DNA of 64,000 nucleotides, from assembly GCF_020497125.1 (NCBI RefSeq), contig NC_059081.1:63384768-63448767 (forward strand), read 5' to 3'. Position 1 is the first letter of the stretch; each line of letters starts with the position of its first letter. Source of the stretch: Mauremys mutica. Taxonomy: Eukaryota > Chordata > Testudines > Geoemydidae. This document shows, piece after piece, positions 46,448 to 57,909 of this stretch. The position numbers and the translations under genes are program-made. The notes under the pieces were generated by a model. The model was not told where the DNA came from. It saw only the letters and a list, made by a program, of their open reading frames with translations, and did no database searches.

Positions 46448-46830
46448 TGGTGATGTCTAGAGGTGGGTGAATTTTGCTTTGGGCAAATAATTTCACACAC
46501 ACACACGTCTAATTTGGCAAGTAACTTCAGCCAAAAAAAAAAAAAAAGTTTTGGAATATTTTGTTTCACTGTTTCTGAAACAAAAAGGTTTTGACATTTT
46601 GAAATGAAGCGTTTCATTTCAGCAATTTCAATGGTGAAACATTTAAACGTCTCATTTCGAAATGGCGTTTCATATAGAAATTTAGTTAATTAAAAAGGGC
46701 GAAAGACAACTATCTCACCCGCAATTGTTTCAGGTTGAACAAAGTGTTTAGTTGGATTCTACACAACATTTATTTTGCATTTTTTCAGTTCAGCTCTGAA
46801 CAACAAACAACAACAACAAAAATTAAAAAT
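46448..46830. repeat. AT-rich ancient repeat
   Basis: It contains (ac)n, an A run of 15, and words like gaaatgaagcgtttcatttcagc and catttcgaaatggcgtttca that are internally symmetric. It belongs to the group named at 26480. Confidence 0.45.
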
Positions 46831-47224
46831 CCATTTGCTCAGCTATTGGGATGTCAGAAGAGCCAAAAGAGTAAAAGCTGATCACCTGAGAGAAGAAGGG
46901 ATTTTAAGTCTTGGTAGTTGTTAATTAAGACAAATCAAATATTTAAGTTCAGTGGCTAACATTTTAGATAAAAGAAAGCTTTGTTAAAGATTTTGTAGCC
47001 TCGTCCTTTCAATTCAGGTGTTATAAATAACAACAATAAAGATGTCTGAGACCTTCTAGCAAACCAGGAAAGATCAAACTGGACGTTCATGATAGCCATG
47101 ATAAAATCTCTCCCAAAAGAGCAAAAAAGGCAGGTTTTTTAAAAACCCTTTTCAGCTCACCTTTATGCTTAACTCCACTGCAGTGTGGAATAATAAAACA
47201 AACTATGAAGAGAACATGGTATCT

Positions 47225-47290
47225 CACGCACATAGATTCATAGACTTAAGGTCAGAAGGGACATCAATGAATTCCAGTGACTGGAACCTC
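47225..47290 (-). repeat. CR1/L3-like 3' end scrap
   Basis: catagattcatagacttaaggtcagaagggacatca is the reverse complement of the agaaggga.. tail found elsewhere in the window. It lies 300 bp downstream of exon 2 in gene orientation. Confidence 0.5.
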
Positions 47291-47594
47291 ACTAACTACA
47301 GATATCCAAGAATGCTAAAAAGCCTTGATCAGTTTGAAGCATCAGCCTATGTGCAACCTGGTCTGCTTGAGTCAGAGATAAATTGGGAGAGAAAGAGAAA
47401 TAAGGAATGTCTATTAAAGGCACATTTCACACACACACTTGATTTGATTCAGAGAAATGCTGAAGAAAAAAATTGGGATCTTTCTGCATTGATCTCCTGC
47501 GCTTTGAGATGGTCGATATATTTGACGGTCTTGACACCCCATTAGTACTGCTGGTGTAGGGAAGAGAAAGAAATCAGTTGCTTAGGTACTTCAC

Positions 47595-47697
47595 CTCCTT
47601 CTTGTAGTTGGGTAGTGATGTTCAGTTCACACTGAATTTTGGCTTCCAGGAGAAGATAAATCTGCTCCTCCGTGGTAATCGTGTCATCAGAATCCAC
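47595..47697 (-). CDS. PTH2R: PTH2R exon 2: start of mature extracellular domain
   Basis: This exon is 103 bp, phase 0 at its start and phase 1 at its end. The acceptor is a pyrimidine-rich tract ending cccacccag at 47698, and the donor is gtgaag below 47595. It encodes about 34 residues beginning [12 protein letters not shown] and ending QLQEG, with the split Glu completed in the next exon. It contains the first extracellular-domain cysteine (IQCEL) and an N-glycosylation sequon (NIT) directly after it. Class B receptors form three disulfides in this domain, and this Cys should be the first partner. Position and phase match exon 2 of the PTH receptor family, so exon 1 with the signal peptide should lie further right. 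I looked for a short ATG/hydrophobic/cag-gt exon there and did not find a convincing one. Confidence 0.95.
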
Positions 47698-48237
47698 CTG
47701 GGTGGGCGGGAAAAAAAAAAAGAAGTGAGGAAGGATGTTACTTGGATCATTTGACCCTTGGCTGTATTTTAATGGGAGTGCTCTAAAAGAGTTAATTGTC
47801 TAGACCTGCATTTCTAAGCATTTTAACATTTTCAAAATTAATGTTTCGATTTTTACAAATTGACACATTTTTGTTTTGAATTTTACTTTTTTTTTAAATT
47901 TGAGGTTGGGGTAACTTTACATACTGGTTGATCTGAGACAAGTTCCCTCCCCCCCCCCCCCAAAATAATTTCACCAAAAAAAATGTAAATAGTTTCATTT
48001 CAAGTTGACCCAAAACTAGTTTTTCTGCAATTTTGCAGTTCAGCCACTAAACTGAAAGACTGGCTATCCCCAAAACTCTAATTCCATCAGTTTACTGATT
48101 AACATTCTCATCATGTCGGCATTTTCAAAGGCGTATTCCCCTGTAGCCGTTGAGAAAAACTTCTGGCAGATTTAGATACGCCACTGGCAGCACCCTAAGT
48201 TCATAGTCAATACCTGACTTTCAGTCTACGTACTAAA

Positions 48238-48368
48238 ACAACGAGGAGTCTGGTGGCACCTTAAAGACGAACAGATTTATTTGGGCATAAGCTTTCCTGG
48301 GCTAAAACCCACTCCTTCCGATGTATCTGAAGAAGTGAGGTTTTTACCCACGAAAGCTTATGCCCTTT
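48238..48368. repeat. Penelope-type palindromic repeat
   Basis: The left arm gaggagtctggtggcaccttaaagacgaacagatttatttgggcataagctttcctgggctaaaacccact is followed by an inverted right arm (gaagtgaggtttttacccacgaaagcttatgccc) that stops early. Confidence 0.85.
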
Positions 48369-48809
48369 GCACTTGCTGTATTCCTCCCTGGTCCCCTTGT
48401 ATTAGAGCATCTTAAGGGTTGCTCTGATTTGTACTCTACTTCCCATCTCCCCTTATGCACCCTGGAAAACAGACTAGTTGAAGCATAGTGCATTCTGGCC
48501 ACACTCTCCATCCACCCCCTTTACACTGCCACTCCATCTTCTACACCAGGGCTGAGAACAGGAACCTTGACACAAGCACTACCCCAGATAGGCAGTCCCC
48601 TCTGCATAAGGGATACTTTCAGAAGGCTGTTTCCACACACTTCAAAGTCTTTTCTAGAGCACAGGTCCTTGGCCGGGGGGGGGGGGGGTAATGCATGAAT
48701 TCTGCTAAAAGCATGTATAATTCATGCCAGAATAATACTCTGCCCTTCTGTATCACCTTCTGTCTGAAATTCTCAAAGCCCTTTACAAACATTAGTGAAT
48801 TATGACTTA

Positions 48810-48915
48810 ACACATCCCGATGAGGTAGGTGTTAAGCCCATTTTATGGAAGGGAACAATGAGGCAGTGTTAAGTGACACACCCGAAGTCAAACAGGAAGT
48901 CTGTGGCAGAGCAGC
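48810..48915 (+). repeat. MIR-like SINE fragment
   Basis: gatgaggtaggtgttaagcccattttatgg...caatgaggcagtgttaagtgacacacccgaagtcaaacagg..tctgtggcagagc keeps the MIR order. Confidence 0.7.
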
Positions 48916-50263
48916 CAGATCTCCTGACTTCCATGCTTGAGCTGCTGGACCACTCTCCTTCCCTCCTATAAAGCATAATGCACTGAATGCATGCCCCTGC
49001 GACTGCATATGCAAATGTCAGGGGTACATTAGCCAAGTCTCCTGAACCCAAACTCTCAGAAGCGGAGTTTGTTGGACTGAAATCAGACAGGCTCAGCTTT
49101 TTACCTAACCTGTCAGCTCAGCCCTAGCAAATAAGTTGTCTCTTTCAAAACACCCTTATCTACAGATCTATTATTCAGGGGAGGATATTTCATAAGCTGA
49201 GCTTCTAAATATTTCCCAGCCTCATCCGCATCAAAAATAAATGTGTCTCTCAAAGTTCATATGTAATTTAGCTAGGTACAAGTTTGTCCTTTTTTGTGCC
49301 AGTTTCCCAGTAGGTAAATCTTAAATTCACACCGGTTTTCTTTTCTTGTGTCAAAGGAAAAAATACTAGAAAAGTAAGAGCTATGGAAAGACCATACTTC
49401 ATGTTCTCCCCCACCCCATCCCACTGCTGCTTTAACCCATTCTTTATCCAAATATGATAAATCAGACCTAAATAAAAGTTAAAATGCATCTCTAATATAT
49501 AGTGCTGTTGGCCCTCTGGAGCACCTGAACACAACATATTTGAGTGGTACGGGGTCAGAGATGGCTTTATGCTACTTTACTTCCATTTACAATCCTGAGG
49601 CAAATGTAGCCCCTGGTGTAAAGTGGAGCAGCCTCAGGGCTGCTCTAATTTATACCAACAGGAACAGCTCCCTATGAGCCACCAATGAGGACTGGCCAGA
49701 CCACGTGGCACTCAGGCACACACCCTCTACCTCCGCACCGTTTCCTCCGCTGAAGTATAAAGGAGAACAGGGCCTTAATTAGGGTGGGACGAGCAGGGCA
49801 GCTGCCCAGGGTGCAAAGCCATGGGGGCAGAAAAATGAGATGGAGAAATACCCCCCCCCCAAAAAAAAAACCCCACCACACAACAGCAGGGGGCACAAAT
49901 ACGTTTGCTGGTCCCAGATGCTAAAATGTCTAGTTACAGCTTTGGGGGAGAGGGTGGTGTAAAGCCACTGTCCTGGGGGAATCCTCACCTTCACCATTAG
50001 GGTGGCTTTAAAAGAACTTAGATACACTCCGGGATCAAGATTCAGGTACCTCATATGGCAACACACACCACTTAGCATTTACAATAGCATTTTCGAAGCA
50101 CTGTAAAAATATTAATCCTTCTCCAATTCTACCTGAAGCACTCAGCCATCTTCTAAAAAGACACACTACTCACTTAGGGGAAGAGACCCTAATAATAAGG
50201 TTATCAGTAGGAGATGAAGGACCAGGGCAAGATTTTAAAGATTACATGAGTAGATCTGGAGGG

Positions 50264-50299
50264 GTGTGTGTGTGTGGGAGAGAGAGAGAGAGAGAGACC
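50264..50299 (+). repeat. (GT)n/(GA)n low-complexity tract
   Basis: gtgtgtgtgtgtggga followed by a run of GA repeats. Confidence 0.95.
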
Positions 50300-50839
50300 T
50301 TTTTCCAGGCGGGTGGAAGAAGGGGAAGCAAATTCAGCAACAAGAAACATTTTGTACAATTGTTCTGGTCAAATTAAACTTTAAAAAGAAAAACTCCAAC
50401 ACCTCCCCCCGCCCCCACGGGCCAAAACATACCTTTTCTTTTGACAGTTTCTGAGCAAAACATTTGTATTTTTTCTGTCCAAAATTACTTTTCTTTCCAG
50501 AATTTCCTTCAATTTTATTTAAGCACTTGAAATGTTTAAAATGATCAAGATCCAAATGAAACATTTTACCCAACCTGAGTTGAGGGGTTTTGGTGTTTGG
50601 GTTTTTTAAACTTTTTGATCCATCAAAAACGTTGAAAATTCCATTTTCAATTTGACCCCCCATTTTTTCCCTCCCCAGAACTGCCCACAAACTTATTCGC
50701 CCGGCTCTACACCCAAGATTAGTTTCTAATCCCTTTGAAAGCAGTACTGGTGAAAATATAGATCTCAACAGTTTGAGGGCAAAGCTAATCACATGCCCAA
50801 GCTCCACCCAGGAGCGAAACGTTACGTGTATTATTGAAG

Positions 50840-51065
50840 TGCCTAAAGGTAGGGGGGCCATCGGCACTCAAACCATGGCCCCGCCCTTCTCCCTGAGGCC
50901 CTGCCCACCTGCCACCTCCCCCCCCCCCCAAGGCCCCGCCCCTGCTTGCTCCTCTCTGTCTCCTCCACCCTGTCACTCGCCCTTACGGCCAGTAAAAAGT
51001 GATGGGGCCTTGGCCCCCTGGCCCCTTCTGTTCCAGGATCCCTGCCTAAAAGCCTAGCCATGGGC
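50840..51065. repeat. GC-rich interspersed repeat (cccgccc type)
   Basis: ggccccgcccttctccctgaggccctgccc...ccaaggccccgcccc shares composition and words with the interior of the hAT at 58598-58939 (cccccaaggcctc, ccgcctcttcccc). It is probably a related element. Ends were not fixed. Confidence 0.5.
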
Positions 51066-51147
51066 CAAGGCCTCCACTGTGCTTGCAAGACTTCTCAGTG
51101 TGATGCCATTAGCATTTTATAAGCATACTCCTCGCTCTTATCTAAGT

Positions 51148-51838
51148 CAGAGGTTCTCAAACTGTGGTCCATGGACCACCAGTGGTCCGCGAGCTCCATT
51201 CAGGGGGGGTCTGTGGATAGTTCCCTCTAAGGTGCACACCTGGGCAGCCGCACACAAGAGAATGAAGGACCACCCACCTAATTAGTGGAGCCGCACAGGT
51301 GTGGCTCCACTAATTAGGTGCCTGGACCCTGGAGACGATGCACATGTAAGGTGAGGTGGTGGCCTTGGGGGGAAATACGAGGTAGGAGGCAGTGGGGTGA
51401 GAAGAGGGGATGGGGGGAATTTGGGATGTGCAGGGTTGCGGCGGCAGTGACTTTCCCCAGCTCCAGGGCTGTGGCTACCAGGGAGAGAGAGCCCTCCTTC
51501 CCAGCTCCAGCTCAGGGGCTGCGGCGGGAAGGGAAAGGGGGAGAGACACCCCGCTCCTTGCCAGGCCCAGCTTGGGGGTTGCTGGCGCAGGGGAGAGAGA
51601 GAGCACATCCATCGCATTAGAAAGATAAGACTACTGATATTAAAATACAAGTTGTGCGCTTTTATATGTAGAACCAAAACATGTTATTAAGTTTTTATTT
51701 TATATAGCGCTTTTATCCAAAGTGCTTTACAACAGTTAGCTAACGGTACAAACAACATTTGGAAAGATTATTAAGTGGTCCGCTGAGACCCTCAGCAACT
51801 TTCAAGTGGTCCGCGAAAAAAAAGTTTGAGAAACACTA
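51148..51838. mobile_element. hAT-type DNA transposon, 8 bp duplication
   Basis: The left end is cagaggttctcaaact, and the right end inverted is tagtgtttctcaaact. The duplication atctaagt lies at 51140-51147 and 51839-51846. Internally, gtggtcc-rich words occur near both ends. An inner insertion-like segment (from about 51212) contains an inverted pair, cctaattagtggagcc and ggctccactaattagg. Confidence 0.9.
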
Positions 51839-52552
51839 ATCTAAGTAATTAACCTATTGACTAGTACCAGACCCAGGACTGACCCATGTGGCCCCCCTAG
51901 ATACGCCCCTCCCAGTCCGACAGAAAGCCACTGATAACTACTCTGAGTACGATCTTTCAACCAGTTGTGCATCCACTTTATAGTAATTTAATCTAGAACA
52001 TATTTCCCTAGTTTGCTTATGAGAATGTCATGTGGGATTGTGAAAAGCCAAAAACCAAGTTATATCATGTTGACTGCTTCACCACAATGCACTAGACCAG
52101 TAACCATTACAAAAGGAGGAAATTAGGTTGGTTTGGCAGGATTTGTTCTTAACAAATCCATGCTGGCTATTACATCTAGCCCTATTATCCTCTATCCTAT
52201 TATCTGATTGTTTAATAAGTTGTTCCAGTATCTTTCCAGGTATCAAAATTAAGCTGACTGGTCTATAATTCCTCTGGCCCTCTGTGATCTCCTTTTTAAG
52301 GATAGGTGTTATGTTTGCCCTTCTCCTGTCCGCTGGGACCTTCAACATCCTCTGAGAGTTCTCAAAAATAATTGCTAATGGTTCTGAAAGTACTTCAGCA
52401 TGTTCCTTACGTACCCTAGGGTGAATTCCGCCATGCCCTGCTGATTTGAATACATCAACTTATCTAAATATTCTCTAACCTGTTCTTCCCTACTTTGGCT
52501 TGCGTTCCTTCCCCCTCGTTGCTGATTTTAATTGAATATCTGGTCACCATTA

Positions 52553-53426
52553 AAAACAGCAAAGAGTCCTGTGGCACCTTATAGACTAACAGACGTTTTG
52601 CAGCATGAGCTTTCGTGGGTGAATACCCACTTCGTCGCATGCATATAGTGGAAATTTCCAGGGGCAGGTTTATATAGGCAAGCAAGAAGTAAGCTAGAGA
52701 TAACGAGGTTAGTTCAATCAGGGAGGATGAGGCCCTGTTCTAGTAGTTGAGTGAAAACCAAGGGAGGAGAAACTGGTTCTGTAGTTGGCAAGCCATTCAC
52801 AGTCTTTGTTTAATCCTGAGCTGATGGTGTCAAATTTGCAGATGAACTGGAGCTCAGCAGTTTCTCTTTGAAGTCTGGTCCTGAAGTTTTTTTGCTGCAG
52901 GATGGCCACCTTAAGATCTGCTATTATGTGGCCAGGGAGGTTGAAGTGTTCTCCTACAGGTTTTTGTATATTGCCATTCCTAATATCTGATGTGTGTCCA
53001 TTTATCCTTTTCCTTAGAGACTGTCCAGTTTGGCCAATGTACATAGCAGAGGGGCATTGCTGGCATATGCTGGCGTATATTACATTGGTGGACGTGCAGG
53101 TGAATGAACCAGTGATGGTGTGGCTGATCTGGTTAGGTCCTGTGATGGTGTCGCTGGTGTAGATATGTGGGCAGAGTTGGCATCGAGGTTTGTTGCATGG
53201 ATTGGTTCCTGAGCTAGAGTTACTATGGTGCGGTGTGCAGTTACTGGTGAGAATATGCTTCAGGTGGACAGGTATCTGCCCCTGGAAATTTCCACTACAT
53301 GCATCCGACGAAGTGGGTATTCACCCATGAAAACTCATGCTTCAATACGTCTGTTAGTCTATAAGGTGCCACAGGACTCTTTGCTGCTTTTACAGATCCA
53401 GACTAACACAGCTACCCCTCTGATAC
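52553..53426 (-). mobile_element. Penelope-like element (PLE) 3' part with GIY-YIG domain
   Basis: It is inserted into the CR1 with a 12 bp target duplication, tggtcaccatta, at 52541-52552 and 53427-53438. The ends carry inverted arms: gtggcaccttatagactaacagac at the left and its mirror with gtctgttagtctataaggtgccac at the right, each with a tgggtg/cacccac hairpin. The minus strand encodes a GIY-YIG endonuclease remnant. The reverse transcriptase part is absent, as expected for a truncated copy. Confidence 0.88.
52718..53044 (-). pseudogene. PLE GIY-YIG endonuclease remnant
   Basis: An open frame of 108 codons reading MYIGQTGQSLRKRINGHTSD, then IRNGNIQKPVGEHFN and LPGHIIADLKVAILQQ, ending with ETAELQFICKFDTISSGLN. 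YIGQTGQSLRKRINGH is the second half of the GIY-YIG motif with the catalytic Arg in LRKR. The Glu in RETAELQFI fits the metal-binding position. The GIY half and the whole reverse transcriptase are missing upstream. In PLEs this domain nicks target DNA. The frame is open, so the insertion may be fairly young, but it starts internally and is not a complete gene. Confidence 0.85.
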
Positions 53427-54063
53427 TGGTCACCATTAGCCTTTTTAGCGAAGACTGAAGCAAAATAGGCACTAAATACCTCAGTCTTGTTGAAGTCATC
53501 AGCTCTCCTTCCTCCTTAAGTAGAGGTTCTACAATCTCTTTCACCTTTCTCTTGCTCCTATTGTATTTGAAGAACCTCATCTTATAGCTTTTTCTGTCCT
53601 TTGCTGGGTGTCTCTCATTTTGTCCCTATAGGCATATGCAATACAGCTCTACTCCTCCTCAGCAATTCATCCATGTTTCCCCTTTTTGTAGGACTCCTTG
53701 TTTAATCTTTCAGTAATTAAAGACTTCCTGATGGCGTCATATTAGCCTGTCACTGGTCTTCCTACCTTTTCTTCGCATCAGGATAGTTTGCAGGTAGGGG
53801 CACAGGTCTGGGTCTTGTGGGCTTAATTGGAATAACCACAGTTAACAAAAAAAAGGAGGTCAGTAATAGCAAAGCTGAGGGTCTGAAAGCTCCACAGACT
53901 TTCAGATCAAAGTTTGAATAATAAATCTGTCACGCTGGTGGATCAAGCCATTTACAAGGGCACTTCTGTGCTAGGTCACTGATTCAAAGGGGACTGGTGG
54001 TGATTTAAACCCTATCTTTAGTGAACAGGTAGCCACACAACAAAACCTCATCAACCCTAATCT

Positions 54064-54264
54064 GTACTAAGCAGCAGCCATTCGTAGAGCTGTCGGAGAG
54101 GCCAGCCGGCTCTTCTTCCCCTCTCCCTCCAATTCAGCTGCGAAGTACATCCAGGCCACCTGGGAAGCTTGCACTACCGACAGAGACACAGAGACGAGGT
54201 TTACTGCAGGTGATGATGTCACTGTAATGATGTTCAATGGCTCTCCTTCCAGGCTGTCCATCTG
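54064..54264 (+). other. Unexplained GC-richer stretch open in several frames
   Basis: On the plus strand, from about 54071, one frame reads AAAIRRAVGEASRLFFPSPS, then NSAAKYIQATWEACTTDRDT and ETRFTAGDDVTVMMFNGSPS to a stop at about 54263. The minus strand is also open over 54067-54261 with an ATG. I recognise neither product. It could be a decayed transposon coding piece or part of an unrelated exon. It is not PTH2R exon 1: there is no signal peptide followed by cag-gt. Confidence 0.3.
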
Positions 54265-54724
54265 ACATGGTTCTCAATCATTCCAGTTAGTTAAGGAAAA
54301 GTAAAAGTTTGCTTCATTTGGCCATCACTGAATCTGTATAAGGAATTCATTATTTAAATAAGTTCTGCATCCCCCCATCTCAACTTCAAATATACTTTAA
54401 AAAAAAAAAAAAAAAAGACAGAGCTGCAGATTAAAAAAAAGAATTGGAGTGAAATCCTGACTTCATTGAAGCCAATATGAGTTTTGTCATTCACTTCAAC
54501 GGTGCCAGGATTTCACCCCAAGAAATCAGTTTCATATCAGTATAATTCAGTTCATTAAATCCACACAGTTTTAAAGTTTTCCAGCCAGCCAGTTCAAACA
54601 ATGTTGCATTTTATTTCTGACAGATACAACAAATTTTCACCACAACACTATCACTAGCATCTTGTTTTGACAGCTCTATTCAAAGTCAATGGGACTTTAA
54701 AATTGTTTTCACTCCGTTGTTTTA

Positions 54725-55290
54725 TATTGGAATTGAAAAGGTTCAGAAAAGTGCAACAAAAATGATTAGGGGGATGGAACGGCTTCAGTATGAGGAGAGA
54801 TTAATAAAACTGGGACTTTTCAGCTTGGAAAAGAGATGACTAAGGGGGGATATGATTGAGGTCTATAAAAATCATTATAGTGGAGAAAGTAAATAAGGAA
54901 GTGTTATTTACTCATAACACAAGAACTAGGAGTCACCAAATGGAATTAATAGGGCAGCAGGTTTAAAACAAACAAAAGGAAGAGTTTTTTCACACAACGC
55001 AGTCAGTCAGTCAGTCTGTGGAACTCTTTGCCAAAGGATGTTGTGAAGGCCAAGACTAACAGGGCTCAAAAAAAAACAAACAAACCCAAAAAACCTAGAC
55101 AAGTTCATAGAGGATAGGTCCATTGATGGCTATTAGCTGGGAATGAATGACAGGGGATGGATCACTTGATGATTACCTGTTCTGTTCATTCCCTCTGGGG
55201 CACCTGGCATTGGTCACTGTTGGAAGACAGGCTAATGGGCTAGATGGACCTTTAATCTGACCCAGTATGGCTGTTCTGATGTTCATATTT
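54725..55290 (+). mobile_element. CR1 LINE 3' fragment
   Basis: aaaggttcagaaaagtgcaacaaaaatgattagggg, then gatatgattgaggtctataaaa, caccaaatggaattaatagg, and the tail ggctagatggacctttaatctgacccagtatgg..gttctgatgttc are in CR1 order. It is older than 7806-8284, with several small insertions including an A-rich one near 55070. Confidence 0.88.
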
Positions 55291-55299
55291 TAAGAGAGT

Positions 55300-57220
55300 T
55301 GGGTGCTGCTTCCTGTGAGCACTGAATTGGGCCAGATTCTCAGATGGTGTAAATCAGCCAATGGAGCTGCAATGGAGGTAGGCTGATTTACACCAGCTGA
55401 TGGTGTGGCCCATTGACCTTAGTGGAGACTCCCACTTTAGATGAGGCTATTGAATGATGAATCAGGCCCTTTCTTTCCCCCACCAACTATATTCTGCAAT
55501 GTTTCTCACAGAGCAAGCTTACAGCAAGCCTCTGTTTTAAGATAACCACACTGAGCATTTTGCACAATCTTGCCTTAATACTTGAGACTATAATCCAGCA
55601 AAGCACTTGAGGAGCCGCTCGACTTCAATGGAACTACTAATGTCAAGTGCTTTGCAGGCTTGGGGAGCAATAGTTTACAAGAAGTTGTTTGTTATTCAGT
55701 ATTAAGCATGTGCTTAAAGACCATATGTTTCACAAGTCTCCTAAGCACATGCTTACATTTCATTAAATTTCAGTGGGACTTGAGCAAGCGCTTAAATGCT
55801 TTGCTGACCAGATGCCTAACATACAAAGAGCTTACAATTTAACTATACGCATGAGGACAGAACAGAATCATCCCCTGTGGGACGGCAGTCGGATCGATTC
55901 TCCCAGCTTTTTCCCTGGAATTTGTCCAGCCTCTATGTTAAGGACTGTTTGTCCGCTAGTGCTAATGTTATAATTTATATATGTATAATTTGTAAGTGTC
56001 TTTTGGTAAATGCTTAAAAATGCTTGAAAGTGAACTGAGGACAGCAAATCAGAGCATGAGTAATTCATGACCAGAAAGCATTCATGAATACTTATTAAGC
56101 AGGCACACTGAGAATCTTATGTGGTAATTTACATCTGAGTTTGAAACCACCTGTGCTGTAAATGTTTAATCATTTCAGAGAGACGGGGAAGCCAATGGAC
56201 CACAACCCTTAGCTTTAGAAGATGATTTGCCATGTTTCTCCTCTGAGTCCCAGATCTGCCTAGGAAATATGCTTTAAGATTAAAAAAATATTGGTTCAGT
56301 TCTGAAGGGCAGACGACAATATACTTTCATTCCCTGGAAAACCTAACGGTAATTTCTCTAGAGTAGCTGGCAAGAAATATGCTTCTCACAACTCAAAGCG
56401 AATTTGAGTGTAGCTGCCCTCTATGTAATTAGGCATACAGTACAGAGACCAAAAGAGCTTGATTAATATTGGAGTCAGCTCCCACAGAGGAAGGTGCTGC
56501 TGACAACTTTTGCATGATCCAACAGACACAGTAGATCCAGAAGGGGAAAAGACTTCTTGTACATGGCCATGGACTCCATTAGAAGGGGCCATTTATGAAA
56601 TATTAAAATAGCATTCAACTGCTGGTGAGATTCAAGAGGATTTTAGAGGAAGTGCTGAAAAGGAGGTCAGATACAAATGAAACCAGACTGATCACTCATA
56701 AGAGCACAGGAATTGCCACACTTGATCAGACCACTGGTGTATCTAGGCCTGTATCCTGTGTCTGACAGCGGCCATCACTAAAGGCTTCAAAGGCAGACAC
56801 AACCCCCAAATTGTGCAATTATTGGATAACCTGCCCCTAAGGAACGTTACTTCTTAACTTCCAGCGATTAGAGATTGGCTGATAGCCCAAAGCACAAGGG
56901 TTTGTAACCCTTTCAACTTTTATTTTTTAAATGATCCTTTCTATTGTAACCGGATGTGTTCTCATTATGCACCCTGCTTTCAGCCCTCTTCTCTCCAAAG
57001 CATCTCTTCTGATTTGCCTCATTTGTCACAAGACAGAAGATCACACATGGGCTATTTCAGAGATGTTAGTGTCATTCTGGTGAAGGAGTTGGCATTTATA
57101 ATGGAAAGGGCTTCACCAGCCAGGGCAGACTACAGTCACAGTAATTAATACTAGTTACTACTCGGACAGAGTAAGTTGAAAGCTACTGTGAAATATTAAC
57201 TGGAAGCAATTTCTAAATTA
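55300..57220. other. Non-coding stretch with ancient repeat scraps
   Basis: 55320-55440 has an imperfect inverted pair (tggtgtaaatcagcc, ggctgatttacacca). 55580-55830 has old repeat words (gcaaagcacttgagg, gcatgtgctta). No exon is seen. Confidence 0.4.
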
Positions 57221-57224
57221 CAAT

Positions 57225-57660
57225 TGGAGTTGGGTGACAAATGTTTTGGACTTTTTGTGTGCGCTAAAAATGCAGATTTGGGTTGACCAACATTTTGCAA
57301 ATGTGTGTCAAATTTGCCAAATTGTTTTGGTCAAAAACCAAAATTCTGAGAAGGCAAAAAGTGTTTCATTTTTTACAATTTCTAAATGAAATGTTTCAGT
57401 TTTTTTAAAAATTCAAAAAATAAAATTGCTTTGAAATTTGCTTCAATTTTACTTTTTTTAAAAAAATGCATAAAAAATTCAAATGTGAAATGAAACATTT
57501 CAGGTTGAACAAAACATTATGTTCAGCCTGAAATGAATTTTTTCACTTTTCTGGTTCAGAAAAAAAAAATCATTTTAGGCCAACGCAAAACAATTAAAAG
57601 AAAAAATTCAGTTCATCCAGCAAACTGGAAGTCAGTTAGTTTCCAATGTGTTTGCTAATT
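57225..57660. repeat. AT-rich ancient repeat
   Basis: The longest of the AT-rich group, with words such as aaatgaaatgtttcag, gtgaaatgaaacatttcagg and cagcctgaaatgaatt. Its internal symmetry suggests a decayed foldback DNA element. Confidence 0.45.
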
Positions 57661-57909
57661 CAGAGTCTATACAAGTTTTTCTAGCCACCAAATACTGCAC
57701 AGGATCCCTCAATTTGTTGCATTTTCTACTCTATTTCATGAAAGTGGGAGAACACTGAAACATCATACACTGCTCTAGAAGGGCTGTTTTTATAAGCAAA
57801 AGCTCTTTCTGGATGCCAACAGTGAGATGGGCACTTTTTCATTTCAGGACATAGTGCAGTACAATCACTGAACTATAACCATTACAACTGGTGAACATTC
57901 AAAGTAAAA

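Larger units (their letters stand above)
14000..47697 (-). other. PTH2R: PTH2R gene body (partial, seven internal exons)
   Basis: Span of a class B G-protein-coupled receptor gene read on the minus strand. Seven exons join in phase into one frame covering the extracellular hormone-binding domain and TM1 to TM4. The protein agrees far better with parathyroid hormone 2 receptor than with PTH1R: it has [15 protein letters not shown] and [14 protein letters not shown], where PTH1R has different residues. Introns in gene order are about 6547, 106, 1834, 4251, 1452 and 18672 bp. The signal-peptide exon, promoter, TM5-TM7 exons and C-tail are not visible. In the family the receptor sits in the plasma membrane, binds TIP39/PTH2 and raises cAMP through Gs. 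The coding exons show no frameshift or stop, so the gene looks intact as far as it goes. Confidence 0.95.
51847..53760 (-). mobile_element. CR1 LINE RT fragment, interrupted by a Penelope-like element
   Basis: The minus-strand piece 52348-52079 reads LKKEITEGQRNYRPVSLILI, then PGKILEQLIK and QHGFVKNKSCQTNL, the RT fingers/palm region. 53580-53440 reads KVKEIVEPLLKEEGELMTST, the region just upstream in CR1 ORF2. The two halves are separated by the insertion at 52553-53426. The hAT at 51148-51838 lies at its left edge. Confidence 0.8.

Noticed and set aside
54067..54261. Minus-strand 64-codon frame as PTH2R exon 1
   Set aside because: It has no hydrophobic signal core after the ATG, no cag-gt donor at the right phase, and an in-frame stop at its end.
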